A DNA stretch of 9,832 nucleotides from Chromobacteriaceae bacterium (GCA_030151505.1 JASLDQ010000084.1:1-9832); one strand, 5' to 3'; counted from the stretch's first letter, positions 1 to 7,073 are shown. Notes: generated by a model not told the origin, from the letters alone. Numbers and translations are program-made.

Positions 1-1821
1 GAACAGCACGAACTCCTCGCCGCCGTAGCGGCAGACGATGTCCTCGAGGCGGGAGCTGTCGCGCAGCAGGTGTCCGAGCGCCTTGATGACCTCGTCGCCG
101 GCCGGGTGGCCGAAGGTGTCGTTGATCCGCTTGAAGTGGTCAATGTCGAGCATGACGATGGCCAGCGGGTAGCCGTGGCGCTTGGCCCGGGCGAACTCGG
201 CCTCGAGCTGCTCGTCCAGATAGCGCCGGTTGTAGAGGCCGGTCAGCGTGTCCCGGATGGCCTGTTCCTGCAGCCTGACCTGCAGTTCCCGGTTTTCCTC
301 CAGCTGGCGGGCCAGTTGCGCGTGGCTTTCTTGCAGCTCCCGGGAGGCGGCCTGACGGGTGGTGATGTCGATGCCCAGCGAAATGACTTCGCGCCGCCGC
401 GTCGGGGCGTTCGGCAGCCACGAGTTGAACCATTCGCAGGTGATGGTGCGGCCGTCGCGGGTCAGGTTGGTGTTGATGGACTGGGGCGGCACGCCGGTGG
501 CCAGAAAGCGGTTCAGCGCGTCGCTCAGGTTCCGCCGTTCCTGCGGCGGCACCAGCGTTTCCAGCAGGTGGCGGCCGAGCACTTCGTTCCGCGTCCAGCC
601 AAAGGTGAGCTCGGCGTGGTGGTTCCAGTCGGTGATGATGAATTCCTCGGTCCAGACGACGCCGGCGGACGGGGCGGTTTCGAAGAACACGCGATAGCGC
701 GCCTCGCTGTCGCCCAGGTGGCTCCGGGCCACCGCCTCGGACAGCGCGGTCTGGCGCAGGCGGCGGTTGAGGCGGACCACGTGCAGGGCCACCGCCAGGC
801 ACAGCAGCGCCACGCCGCCCAGCACACCCAGTATCACCAGCAGGTGCGAGGCGGGTTTCGGGAGGACCGGGTCCTGGTAGACGAAGCCGTCGAGCGGCGC
901 GGCGGGCGGCAGCATGCCCAGCTCGGCGTAGACGTCGGCGATGTGGCGCCAGCGGCCCGGGTTGGAGTAGCCGAGTTCGATCATGTCCGGCTGGATCAGG
1001 GACCGGATTTTTCCGGCCTCGTAGCGCAGGCTGTCGCGGCTGTTGTGCGCCGGGGCGTAGCGGAGAATGTGCTCGATGATCTCGTCCGGATGGTCCAGCG
1101 CATACTGCCAGCCTTTCAGCGTGGCCGCGCGGAAGGCCCGGACCCGCTCGGGATGGCGATCGATTTCCTCCTGGGTGGTGAAGAAATTGTCGCCATAGAA
1201 ATCGATACCGGCCGCGCGCGGCGTGAAGAGCAGGTAGGGAAAGCGCGCCTGTTCCAGAAAGAACGGCTCGTTGGTCTCGTAGGCGGAGACGACGTCGACC
1301 GTGCCCCGGATCAGGTCGTCCGGCGCGAAGCTGTGTGTCATCCGGACCAGCCCGGCCGGCGTCACACCCTCCTTTTTCAGGTAGGCGAGCAGTTCGTCGG
1401 CCAGCGGCTCGATCATGACTTTCTTGCCGGCGATGTCCTGGACCATCGCGATGTCCGCCTGCCGGCGCGCCAGCAGGACGGCGGGCGAATGCTGGAACAC
1501 CACGCCCAGCACGACCACGGGATCGCCCCGGTGGCGGCGCAACAGCAGGCTGCTGTTGCTGACGCCGTACTGGGCCCGGCCTTCCAGTACCGTCCTGACC
1601 GGATCGCTGCCCGGCAGCGCCGCCAGCAGCTCGACCTCCAGCCCGGCCTCGCGGTAGAAGCCTTTTTCCACCGCCGCGTAATAGCCGGCGAACTGGAATT
1701 TGTGCTGCCATTTCAGCTGCAGCACGATTTTTTCCGGCCCGGTGTCCGCCCGCAGCGGTAGCGGCATCCATCCCGCCAGCAGCCCGACCATCGCCAGCAG
1801 GACCAGCAACTGCTTGCGCAT
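1..1821 (-). CDS. Diguanylate cyclase with NMT1/THI5-like sensor, PAS and GGDEF domains (3' end cut by window)
   Basis: Predicted inner-membrane enzyme making cyclic-di-GMP from two GTP in response to a periplasmic ligand. The 607 visible codons have no stop and run off base 1; roughly 80 more residues of GGDEF domain are expected. In order: signal peptide (1-25), NMT1/THI5-like solute-binding domain (about 30-310, opening LQLKWQHKFQFAGYYAAVEK), one membrane helix (325-349), PAS domain (about 370-488), short coiled coil (490-520) and GGDEF domain (from about 521). The catalytic parts look intact: DIDHFK with metal-binding Asp559, NDTFGH, the product-inhibition site RLED (591-594) and GGEEF (600-604). 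The start is set by GAAGG seven bases before ATG and by the signal peptide. No ABC transporter genes adjoin, so the binding domain probably senses rather than imports. The ligand is unknown; pyrimidine-like compounds are bound by some relatives. It follows a two-component pair with a 96-nt gap and may be its target. Domains are sure; the regulatory link is inference. Confidence 0.93.
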   Translation of the reverse strand, partial: MRKQLLVLLAMVGLLAGWMPLPLRADTGPEKIVLQLKWQHKFQFAGYYAAVEKGFYREAGLEVELLAALPGSDPVRTVLEGRAQYGVSNSSLLLRRHRGDPVVVLGVVFQHSPAVLLARRQADIAMVQDIAGKKVMIEPLADELLAYLKKEGVTPAGLVRMTHSFAPDDLIRGTVDVVSAYETNEPFFLEQARFPYLLFTPRAAGIDFYGDNFFTTQEEIDRHPERVRAFRAATLKGWQYALDHPDEIIEHILRYAPAHNSRDSLRYEAGKIRSLIQPDMIELGYSNPGRWRHIADVYAELGMLPPAAPLDGFVYQDPVLPKPASHLLVILGVLGGVALLCLAVALHVVRLNRRLRQTALSEAVARSHLGDSEARYRVFFETAPSAGVVWTEEFIITDWNHHAELTFGWTRNEVLGRHLLETLVPPQERRNLSDALNRFLATGVPPQSINTNLTRDGRTITCEWFNSWLPNAPTRRREVISLGIDITTRQAASRELQESHAQLARQLEENRELQVRLQEQAIRDTLTGLYNRRYLDEQLEAEFARAKRHGYPLAIVMLDIDHFKRINDTFGHPAGDEVIKALGHLLRDSSRLEDIVCRYGGEEFVLF

Positions 1822-1855
1822 CGATCTGCCTTCGTCCCTTTTAAGTCAAAGGCAT

Positions 1856-1896
1856 ATTGTCAGTTTTGGCGCCGGTAAAACTGACGAATTCTGACA
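1856..1896. promoter_or_regulatory. Inverted and direct GTCAG repeats upstream of the diguanylate cyclase; candidate operator
   Basis: GTCAGTTTT (1859-1867) and AAAACTGAC (1877-1885) form a perfect 9-bp inverted repeat around a 9-nt spacer. A further CTGAC (1891-1895) lies exactly 10 bp from the CTGAC at 1881, a one-turn direct repeat of the kind OmpR/PhoB-family regulators bind. The block is A/T-rich against its surroundings and lies between the response-regulator stop and the cyclase start. The stem is A/T-rich towards the loop and has no T run after it on either strand, so a terminator is unlikely. Binding by the neighbouring response regulator is an inference. Confidence 0.45.
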
Positions 1897-1917
1897 TTTG
1901 GCTGTCCGGGCGGCGGA

Positions 1918-2619
1918 TCAGGCGCAGAGGCGGATGGGGGCGGCGAACAGGTAGCCGATATTGCGCACCGAGCGAATCGGCGACTCGGCGTCGCCGTCGG
2001 GCTGGAGCTTGCGGCGCAGGCGGCTGAGCGCGGCCTCCAGCCGGCGCGGGTCGAAGCCCAGGTAGTCTTCCCCGAAGACCTGCTCGATCAGCGTCCGGCG
2101 CTCCACCGCCTCCGGCGCCTTGTGCGCCATGGCCTGCAGCAGGGCGAATTCGGTGGAGGTCAGCACGGTGCGCTCGCCTGCCGGCGAGACGAGCGTGAGG
2201 GTCGAGGTATGCAGGCTCCAGCCCGGCTGCGGCGTCGCGGCGAGCCGGATCCGGCGCAGCACGGTGCCCAGCACGGCCTTGAGCTCCTGCAGTTCCACCG
2301 GTTTGACCAGATAGGCGTCCGCGCCGCTTTCCAGTCCTTCCAGCCGGTGCTGCAGCAGGCCGCGGGCGGTCAGCATGACGATGCCCAGCTCCGGGCGGGC
2401 CTGGCGCAGGCGGGACGCGATCGACAGGCCGTCCTCGCCGGGCAGGCCCAGGTCCAGCAGCACGAGGTCGCACGGCGCGACGGCCAGGTGCGCGTCCAGC
2501 GCCTTGCCGTCGGCCAGCGGAACGACGTGGTGGCCGGCGCGCTCCAGATGGAAGTGCAGGTCGTCGCGCAGGTCGGGATTGTCTTCGACCAGCGCGAGCC
2601 GGGCGGTGAGGGCGGTCAT
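1918..2619 (-). CDS. OmpR/PhoB-family response regulator
   Basis: Cytoplasmic DNA-binding response regulator of 233 residues, a normal length for the family. The N-terminal receiver domain (about 6-120) has the acidic pair Glu12-Asp13, phospho-acceptor Asp56 in LVLLDLGLPG, Thr84 and Lys106 in VKP, the full active site. The C-terminal winged helix (about 133-228) has the typical LTSTEFALLQAM start, a recognition-helix region around RRLEAALSRLRRKL and the final IRSVRNIGYLF hairpin. Its ATG overlaps the kinase stop in an ATGA junction, with AGGAG just upstream inside the kinase gene, so the two are translationally coupled and surely cognate. It may act on the cyclase promoter directly downstream and on the promoter of its own operon. 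The target genes and signal cannot be read from the sequence. Confidence 0.95.
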   Translation of the reverse strand: MTALTARLALVEDNPDLRDDLHFHLERAGHHVVPLADGKALDAHLAVAPCDLVLLDLGLPGEDGLSIASRLRQARPELGIVMLTARGLLQHRLEGLESGADAYLVKPVELQELKAVLGTVLRRIRLAATPQPGWSLHTSTLTLVSPAGERTVLTSTEFALLQAMAHKAPEAVERRTLIEQVFGEDYLGFDPRRLEAALSRLRRKLQPDGDAESPIRSVRNIGYLFAAPIRLCA

Positions 2620-4610
2620 TGTGGCGATTTCTCCTGACGGGCCGGAACGAGCGGCAGCGTTATCACGAAGCAGGCACCCGGGACCGGCGGCGTTTCCAGT
2701 TTGAGGGTGCCGCCGTGCCGGGCGATGATGGTGTGGCAGAAATACAGGCCCAGGCCCAGGCCCGGCTTGCCGGTGGATTCGCCCAGGCGCACGTGTTTTT
2801 CGAAAACCCGGTGCCAGTCGTGGTGCGGAATGCTGGTGCCCTGATTCGTCACCCGCAGCTTCGCGCCCACCGTGCCGTCGTCCATGCAGGTCGAAGCGAT
2901 GTCGATCGTGATCGGCGTCGCCTCGGCCGCGTACTTGAGCGCGTTGTCGATCAGGTTCAGCAGGGTGAAGCGCAACAGCTGGGCGTCGGCCACGACGGGC
3001 GGCAGGTCCGGCATGGCCCGGATGGACAGGCGGGCTTCGGCATCGTCGCTGAGCAGCGGCAGCAGCCCGCGCACCAGCTCGGCCAGATGCAGCGACGACA
3101 GCGTCAGGCCGGAGGCGTTCAGCCCCTCGATGCGGGCGGTATCGTGACACTCGGCCATTTCGACCAGCCGGCGAATCCGCTGCACCGCGCGGGCGATGCG
3201 GTCGTAGCGCCGGCGGCGGGCGGCATCGCCGTGGTCGTCGAGCATCCGCAGCGATTCGTTGGCGGCGTCGATGATCGAAATCGGCGTGCGGATTTCGTGG
3301 GTGACCATCGCCAGGAACTGGCGCTGGTTTTCGTGCGCCTGCTGCTGCTGTTCCGCGATCCGCCGGGCATGGTCGGCCTGCTCCTGCGCCCGTTTCTTCT
3401 CCCAGTCGGCCCGGCGCACGCCCAGCAGGATGGTGACGTGCAGCAGCAGCAGTTGTGGCAGGCTGCTGCTCTGGCCGGCGTACACCAGCGTCCACAGGGT
3501 CGGCTGCAGCACGCCGGTGACGCTGAGAAGGTTGAGCGGCGCCAGCGCGAAAAACCCGAGATAGGCGAGCGTCCCCAGACGGTCTTCCAGCCGCCGCAGC
3601 TTCAGTTGCTGCCGGATCGCGGCGAACGACAGCAGGATGATCGTCATCAGGCCCATCATCATCCACGGTGCGAAGTGGACGTAGGCGTCGAAGAAGACGC
3701 TGCCCATGGTGACGAGCGCCAGCAGCATCATCGCGACATAGAACCGGTGCAGCCAGGGCAGGTAGTGGTCGAGCCGGAACTGGCGGTCGTAGAACAGCAG
3801 TCCCATCAGGATGTTGAAGCAGACGCTCAAGGGCGTGAGCAGGTCGGAGAGGGCGGGGTGCTCCGGCAGGACGAAACGCCCGATCAGCCCGTTGACCGTG
3901 GTCCAGTTCAGGCCCATTCCCAGCACGTAGGCGCCGTACAGGAAGAACACCTTGCGTCCGGACATGACCCCGTTGAGCAAGCTGAAAAGCAGGATGGTCA
4001 GCAGCAGGCCGCAGTAGCCGCCCTGCACCAGCAGCCAGGTCGAATTGCTGTCGGCGAAGGCGGCCGGCGTCCACAGCCGCGGAATCACCGTCATCGTGCT
4101 GGTGGTCTTGATCCGCAGCAGAATCCGCGTTTCGCCCTGCGGCAGGGTCAGGGGGAACAGGGCGCCGCTGTGCGGCAGCTTTTGCGACTGCGGCAGCAGG
4201 TCGCCGGCCCGCTGCATGTCGAAGCGGCCCTCGCGCGGGACATACAGGCGCACGTCGTCCAGATAGGCCGGCTGGACTTCCAGCAGCCAGTCGCGCGAGG
4301 CTTGGGCGGGCCGGTCGACCGTCAGGGCCAGCCAGAAGGCGTCCGGGGTGAAGCCGGCGGTCAGGTTGCCGGGAATGGCGCGGAACTGGCCGGCGGCCAG
4401 CGCCATGGCGGCGCCGTCGACGTCCAGCGTGCCGGACGGGTCGCGCAGCACTTCCAGCTTGCCGCTGCCCTCCAGGGTATGGGGCGAGTCGCCGGCGAGG
4501 GACAGGGTGCCCGCCCGGACCGGCGCCGCCAGCATTCCCAGCCAGACGGCGAGCAGGAGGGCGGCGTGAAGCCAGCCCCGGATCCGCCATGGAGGTCTCG
4601 CCGTTGTCAT
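2616..4610 (-). CDS. Sensor histidine kinase with 7TMR-DISM sensing module
   Basis: Inner-membrane kinase of 664 residues that should phosphorylate the overlapping response regulator. In order: signal peptide (1-33), a periplasmic domain of the 7TMR-DISM type (about 35-184, with FWLALTV and LLEVQPAYLDDVRLYV), seven hydrophobic helices (about 191-397), a coiled-coil linker (399-430), HisKA with His438 in MVTHEIRTP, and an ATPase domain with N box LLNLIDNALKY (Asn556) and G2 box GLGLGL (617-622). The G1 box reads VTNQGTSIP, with Asn in place of the usual adenine-contacting Asp and Ser for the second Gly. An ATG at 4643 would add 11 codons; I prefer 4610 because those codons are A/T-rich unlike real coding DNA here and because the signal peptide begins properly at 4610. 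Neither start has a clear ribosome site. DISM kinases sense small molecules, often carbohydrate-related; the ligand here is unknown. Confidence 0.94.
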   Translation of the reverse strand: MTTARPPWRIRGWLHAALLLAVWLGMLAAPVRAGTLSLAGDSPHTLEGSGKLEVLRDPSGTLDVDGAAMALAAGQFRAIPGNLTAGFTPDAFWLALTVDRPAQASRDWLLEVQPAYLDDVRLYVPREGRFDMQRAGDLLPQSQKLPHSGALFPLTLPQGETRILLRIKTTSTMTVIPRLWTPAAFADSNSTWLLVQGGYCGLLLTILLFSLLNGVMSGRKVFFLYGAYVLGMGLNWTTVNGLIGRFVLPEHPALSDLLTPLSVCFNILMGLLFYDRQFRLDHYLPWLHRFYVAMMLLALVTMGSVFFDAYVHFAPWMMMGLMTIILLSFAAIRQQLKLRRLEDRLGTLAYLGFFALAPLNLLSVTGVLQPTLWTLVYAGQSSSLPQLLLLHVTILLGVRRADWEKKRAQEQADHARRIAEQQQQAHENQRQFLAMVTHEIRTPISIIDAANESLRMLDDHGDAARRRRYDRIARAVQRIRRLVEMAECHDTARIEGLNASGLTLSSLHLAELVRGLLPLLSDDAEARLSIRAMPDLPPVVADAQLLRFTLLNLIDNALKYAAEATPITIDIASTCMDDGTVGAKLRVTNQGTSIPHHDWHRVFEKHVRLGESTGKPGLGLGLYFCHTIIARHGGTLKLETPPVPGACFVITLPLVPARQEKSPQ

Positions 4611-4643
4611 TGAGGAATCACAAGAAAAGCCAAAGTATTTCAT

Positions 4644-4747
4644 TTTAACTGATTGTCATGGTCGGCGGGCGTCGGCGGCCTTTCGTCCGGGCGATGCGGC
4701 CGGCCGCGCTACAATCAGCGTATCCGGCAACCGAACAAGGACATCCC
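4644..4747. promoter_or_regulatory. Divergent promoter region between the sensor kinase and qor
   Basis: This short region separates the leftward kinase and the rightward qor gene. For qor there is a -10 box TACAAT (4710-4715) without a good -35, and a ribosome site AAGGA (4737-4741) six bases before the ATG. A 12-bp palindrome GCGGCCGGCCGC (4696-4707) lies where the -35/-10 spacer would be, as an operator might. On the kinase side, ATGACA (minus strand, 4659-4654), a 16-nt spacer and TACTTT (4637-4632) could be a promoter, which would put the transcript start just ahead of the 4610 start codon. The same side has AACTGA and ATTGTCA words shared with the cyclase upstream region. Confidence 0.45.
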
Positions 4748-5722
4748 ATGCCCCACGCCATCCGTTTCCACCAGACCGGCAGTCCCGACGTGCTGCGCTG
4801 GGAAGAGGTCGACGTTCCCGCGCCGGCCGCCGGCGAGGTCACGCTGCGCCACACCGCCGTCGGCCTCAACTACAAGGACACCTATCTGCGCAGCGGCCTG
4901 TATCCGCTGGCGCTGCCGTCCGGACTGGGCGAAGAGGGCGCCGGAGTGATCGAGGCGGTCGGCGCGGGCGTGACCGGGTTCCAGCCCGGCGACCGCGTCG
5001 CCTACGCCAACGGCGCTCCGGGCGCCTACAGCGAGAAGCGCAACATCGCCGCCAGCCTGCTGGTGCCGCTGCCGGACGGGATCGCCGACGAGACCGCCGC
5101 CGCCATCATGCTGGCCGGCATGACCGCGCAATACCTGCTCAAGCGCACCCGGCCGGTCAAGGCCGGCGACACCATCCTGTGGCACGCTGCCGCCGGCGGC
5201 GTCGGCCAGATCGCGGTGCAATGGGCCCGCGCGCTGGGCGCGACGGTGATCGGCACGGTGGGGTCGGACGACAAGGCGGCGATCGCCCGCGCGCTCGGAG
5301 TCGACCACGTGATCAACTACCGCACCGAGAACTTCGCCGAGCGCGTGCGCGAGATCACCGGCGGCCGTGGCGTGCCGGTGGTGTATGACTCGGTCGGCAA
5401 GGATACCTTCGAGGGCTCGCTCGACAGCCTGGCGCCGATGGGCATGCTGGTCAGCTTCGGCAACGCCTCGGGCCCGGTGCCGCCGGTCGCGCCGCTGCTG
5501 CTGGGGCAGAAGGGCTCGCTCTACCTCACCCGCCCGGTGCTCAACCACTACACCGCCACCCGCGAGGATCTCCTGGCGACCGCCCGGGACCTGTTCGACG
5601 CGGTGCTGAGCGGCAAGGTCAGGATCAGCATCGGCCAGCGCTACGCGCTGAAGGACGCCGCGCAGGCCCACCGCGACCTCGAGGCGCGCAAGACCACCGG
5701 CTCGACGGTACTGGTGCCGTGA
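4748..5722 (+). CDS. qor: NADPH:quinone oxidoreductase (zeta-crystallin-like, QOR)
   Basis: Soluble zinc-free medium-chain dehydrogenase/reductase that reduces quinones with NADPH. It has 324 residues, close to the 327 of E. coli QorA. The N-terminal GroES-like catalytic half contains GLNYKDTYLRSGLYP (39-53). The Rossmann half carries the nucleotide-binding AAGGVGQ (148-154), followed by the family stretches VINYRTENF (188-196) and VVYDSVGKDTFEGSLD (211-226), and ends with LKDAAQAHRDLEARKTTGST (301-320). No cysteine-rich structural zinc lobe is present, as expected for this subfamily. The start at 4748 is set by AAGGA six bases upstream and by the family N-terminus; the frame is open 30 codons further but that part is promoter sequence. 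It overlaps the next gene by one base, suggesting one transcript. Confidence 0.95.
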   Translation: MPHAIRFHQTGSPDVLRWEEVDVPAPAAGEVTLRHTAVGLNYKDTYLRSGLYPLALPSGLGEEGAGVIEAVGAGVTGFQPGDRVAYANGAPGAYSEKRNIAASLLVPLPDGIADETAAAIMLAGMTAQYLLKRTRPVKAGDTILWHAAAGGVGQIAVQWARALGATVIGTVGSDDKAAIARALGVDHVINYRTENFAERVREITGGRGVPVVYDSVGKDTFEGSLDSLAPMGMLVSFGNASGPVPPVAPLLLGQKGSLYLTRPVLNHYTATREDLLATARDLFDAVLSGKVRISIGQRYALKDAAQAHRDLEARKTTGSTVLVP

Positions 5723-6309
5723 TGAGCGCGATCCCCCACTTCATCTACCTGCATGGCTTTCTGTCCGGCCCCAACGGCGGCAAGGCCCGCCAGATGGCCG
5801 ACTACATGGCCGAACGCGGCCTGGCCGACCATTTCCACGCCCTGACCCTGCCGACCGATCCGCTCGCCGCGATGATCGAGATCGAGGCCGAGATCATCGA
5901 TCTGGACTTCGAGCCCTTCGTGCTGATCGGCTCCAGCCTCGGCGGCTACTACGCCACCATCCTGGCCGAGAAATGGGACGCGCCGGCGGTGCTGCTCAAC
6001 CCGGCGGTGCGGCCCTGGGAGTTCGCCAGCCATTTCGTCGGCGTCCACACCCACTACCAGACCGGCGAACGGGTGGTGGTGCGGCCGGATTTCGTGTCCA
6101 CCCTGCACGATCTGGCGCCCGAGAGCATCGACCCGCGCCGCTACTGGCTGCTGGCCTGCCGTGGCGACGAGGTGCTCGATACCGGCCGCGCGGTCGACTA
6201 CTACGCCGGCAGCCGCCAGACCCTGATCGACGGCGGCAGCCACGCCTTTGAAATGTTTGGCGACTATCTGGACGACATCGTCGGCTGGGGGGCGGAACAC
6301 GCCGGCTGA
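5722..6309 (+). CDS. yqiA: YqiA-family alpha/beta-hydrolase esterase
   Basis: Small cytoplasmic esterase of 195 residues, matching the usual length of the YqiA (UPF0227) family; E. coli YqiA hydrolyses short acyl esters, and the physiological substrate is not known. The nucleophile elbow is GSSLGGYYAT with Ser72; the acid is in GDEVLD (Asp149 or Asp153) and the base is His174 in GGSHAF. The oxyanion-side motif YLHGF is at residues 9-13, and LLNPAVRPWE (91-100) is a family signature. The ATG overlaps the qor stop as TGATG and no separate ribosome site is seen, so translation is probably coupled to qor; a GTG one codon earlier is possible. In E. coli the gene sits beside parE, so the pairing with qor is a local arrangement. 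Function assignment is firm at family level. Confidence 0.93.
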   Translation: MSAIPHFIYLHGFLSGPNGGKARQMADYMAERGLADHFHALTLPTDPLAAMIEIEAEIIDLDFEPFVLIGSSLGGYYATILAEKWDAPAVLLNPAVRPWEFASHFVGVHTHYQTGERVVVRPDFVSTLHDLAPESIDPRRYWLLACRGDEVLDTGRAVDYYAGSRQTLIDGGSHAFEMFGDYLDDIVGWGAEHAG

Positions 6310-6519
6310 GCGGGCCGGGTCGCCGGCAGGGGGGGGCGCGGCCTCTGTTGCCGGCCGCGTCGCGGCGGGCCGTATAGGGAGCGCGACTGTTCGGCGCGAC
6401 CAGCCTGCCGGGGTGTGGCCGGCCACCCGGATGGCCGTTCGTCGCGGGGCAGGGTGGGAACCTTGCCCCGTTGGCATAGCGGCCTAACGTAGAGGATGGA
6501 CGGTCGGCGGGAGACGGAC
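6310..6519. other. Intergenic region with G8 tract, palindrome and hairpin ahead of the DUF4124 gene
   Basis: About 210 nt without a gene. It contains a run of eight G (6329-6336), a 12-bp palindrome GTGGCCGGCCAC (6415-6426) and a strong hairpin (6445-6470, listed separately). A weak promoter may be TTGCCC (6463-6468), 16 nt, TAACGT (6485-6490), though its -35 lies inside the hairpin arm. The ribosome site GGGAG (6509-6513) belongs to the next gene. Confidence 0.5.
6445..6470 (+). terminator. 11-bp hairpin, possible terminator of qor-yqiA or structured leader
   Basis: CGGGGCAGGGT (6445-6455) pairs with ACCTTGCCCCG (6460-6470) over all 11 positions with one G-T wobble, leaving a GGGA tetraloop. 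Only TT then follows, so it is a poor match to a classical intrinsic terminator. It lies 136 nt after the yqiA stop and 50 nt before the next start codon. It could end the qor-yqiA transcript or shape the leader of the following gene. Confidence 0.35.
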
Positions 6520-7005
6520 GTGAACGGCATATGCGCGGGGCTGCTGGCGGCGGGATGCCTGGGGGTAGCGGCGGCCGCCCCGGCGGACGAGGTTTTCAAG
6601 TGCCGCGAGCCGAACGGCGGCGTGCTGTACCAGAACCAGCCGTGCAGCGGCCCGACGCTCAAGACCCTGCCGCGCAATACCGAACGAGGCAATGCGGCCG
6701 AGCTGGAGTACTACCGCGAACTCGACCGCGACATCAGCCGGCGCCTGAACGAGCAGCGCGCCCGTGACGAAGCCGCCCGCACCGAGCAGGAAAAGCGCGA
6801 CAGCGCCCGCAAGCTCAGGCAGCTGGAAAACGAGCTGGACGCGCTGAAGAAGAAAGAAACCGACCCGGTGTACGTGCTTCCCTATGGCCGGCCGCGCCTG
6901 CCGCCGCTGGCACCGCTGATCGCGCCGCGTCCCGAACCGGCGGCGCCGCCGCCCAAGCCGTCCCGCCCGCCGGCGGGCCAGGGGTGGCGCGAGGACGGTA
7001 AGTGA
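6520..7005 (+). CDS. Secreted DUF4124 protein with coiled coil and Pro-rich tail
   Basis: Predicted periplasmic protein of 161 residues and unknown function. A hydrophobic signal segment (about 4-20) ends in a signal-peptidase site APA before Asp23. Next comes a DUF4124-like segment, DEVFKCREPNGGVLYQNQPC (23-42), whose Cys28 and Cys42 could form a disulfide. A highly charged coiled coil (about 57-115) and a proline-rich tail (about 118-155) follow. The start is uncertain: GTG 6520 has GGGAG six bases upstream, while ATG 6496 in the same frame has AGAGG touching it, which is too close, but would add an Arg-Arg pair that helps the signal peptide. A lipoprotein site at Cys13 (LLAAGC) was considered and is a weak match. 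It stands alone between yqiA and bioA. DUF4124 proteins are common in proteobacterial envelopes; no reaction is known. Confidence 0.82.
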   Translation: MNGICAGLLAAGCLGVAAAAPADEVFKCREPNGGVLYQNQPCSGPTLKTLPRNTERGNAAELEYYRELDRDISRRLNEQRARDEAARTEQEKRDSARKLRQLENELDALKKKETDPVYVLPYGRPRLPPLAPLIAPRPEPAAPPPKPSRPPAGQGWREDGK

Positions 7006-7028
7006 AGGCGCGGCGGGCCGGCGCGTGC

Positions 7029-7066
7029 TGGTAAAATGGCCGGCTCCGCAACGTCGCCCCGCAAGG
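7029..7066 (+). promoter_or_regulatory. Extended -10 promoter and ribosome site of bioA
   Basis: TG-G-TAAAAT (7029-7037) is an extended -10 element and an A/T island in G/C-rich surroundings. No convincing -35 lies upstream, which is usual for extended -10 promoters. The ribosome site AAGG (7063-7066) is seven bases before the ATG, giving a short leader. No biotin operator-like long palindrome was seen around it. Confidence 0.6.
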
Positions 7067-7073
7067 TTTTGCC

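Noticed and set aside
70..1761. Long plus-strand open frame opposite the diguanylate cyclase, and a minus-strand one at 140-1771 in another frame
   Set aside because: Products are low-complexity, Arg/Gly/Ala/Pro/Gln-rich and resemble no family, while the third minus frame encodes a clean NMT1-PAS-GGDEF protein.
1859..1885. Inverted repeat read as an intrinsic terminator of the kinase-regulator operon
   Set aside because: The stem is A/T-rich at the loop side and no T run follows on the minus strand; an operator fits better.
2620..4590. Minus-strand frame continuous with the response regulator, opening far upstream inside the kinase gene
   Set aside because: The upstream part is a shadow of the kinase reading frame; the regulator begins at 2619 in the usual ATGA overlap.
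2619..4613. 664-codon plus-strand open frame opposite the sensor kinase
   Set aside because: It mirrors the kinase gene. High G/C at third codon positions removes stops from the antisense frame; the product is Gln/Arg/Gly/Val-rich without motifs.
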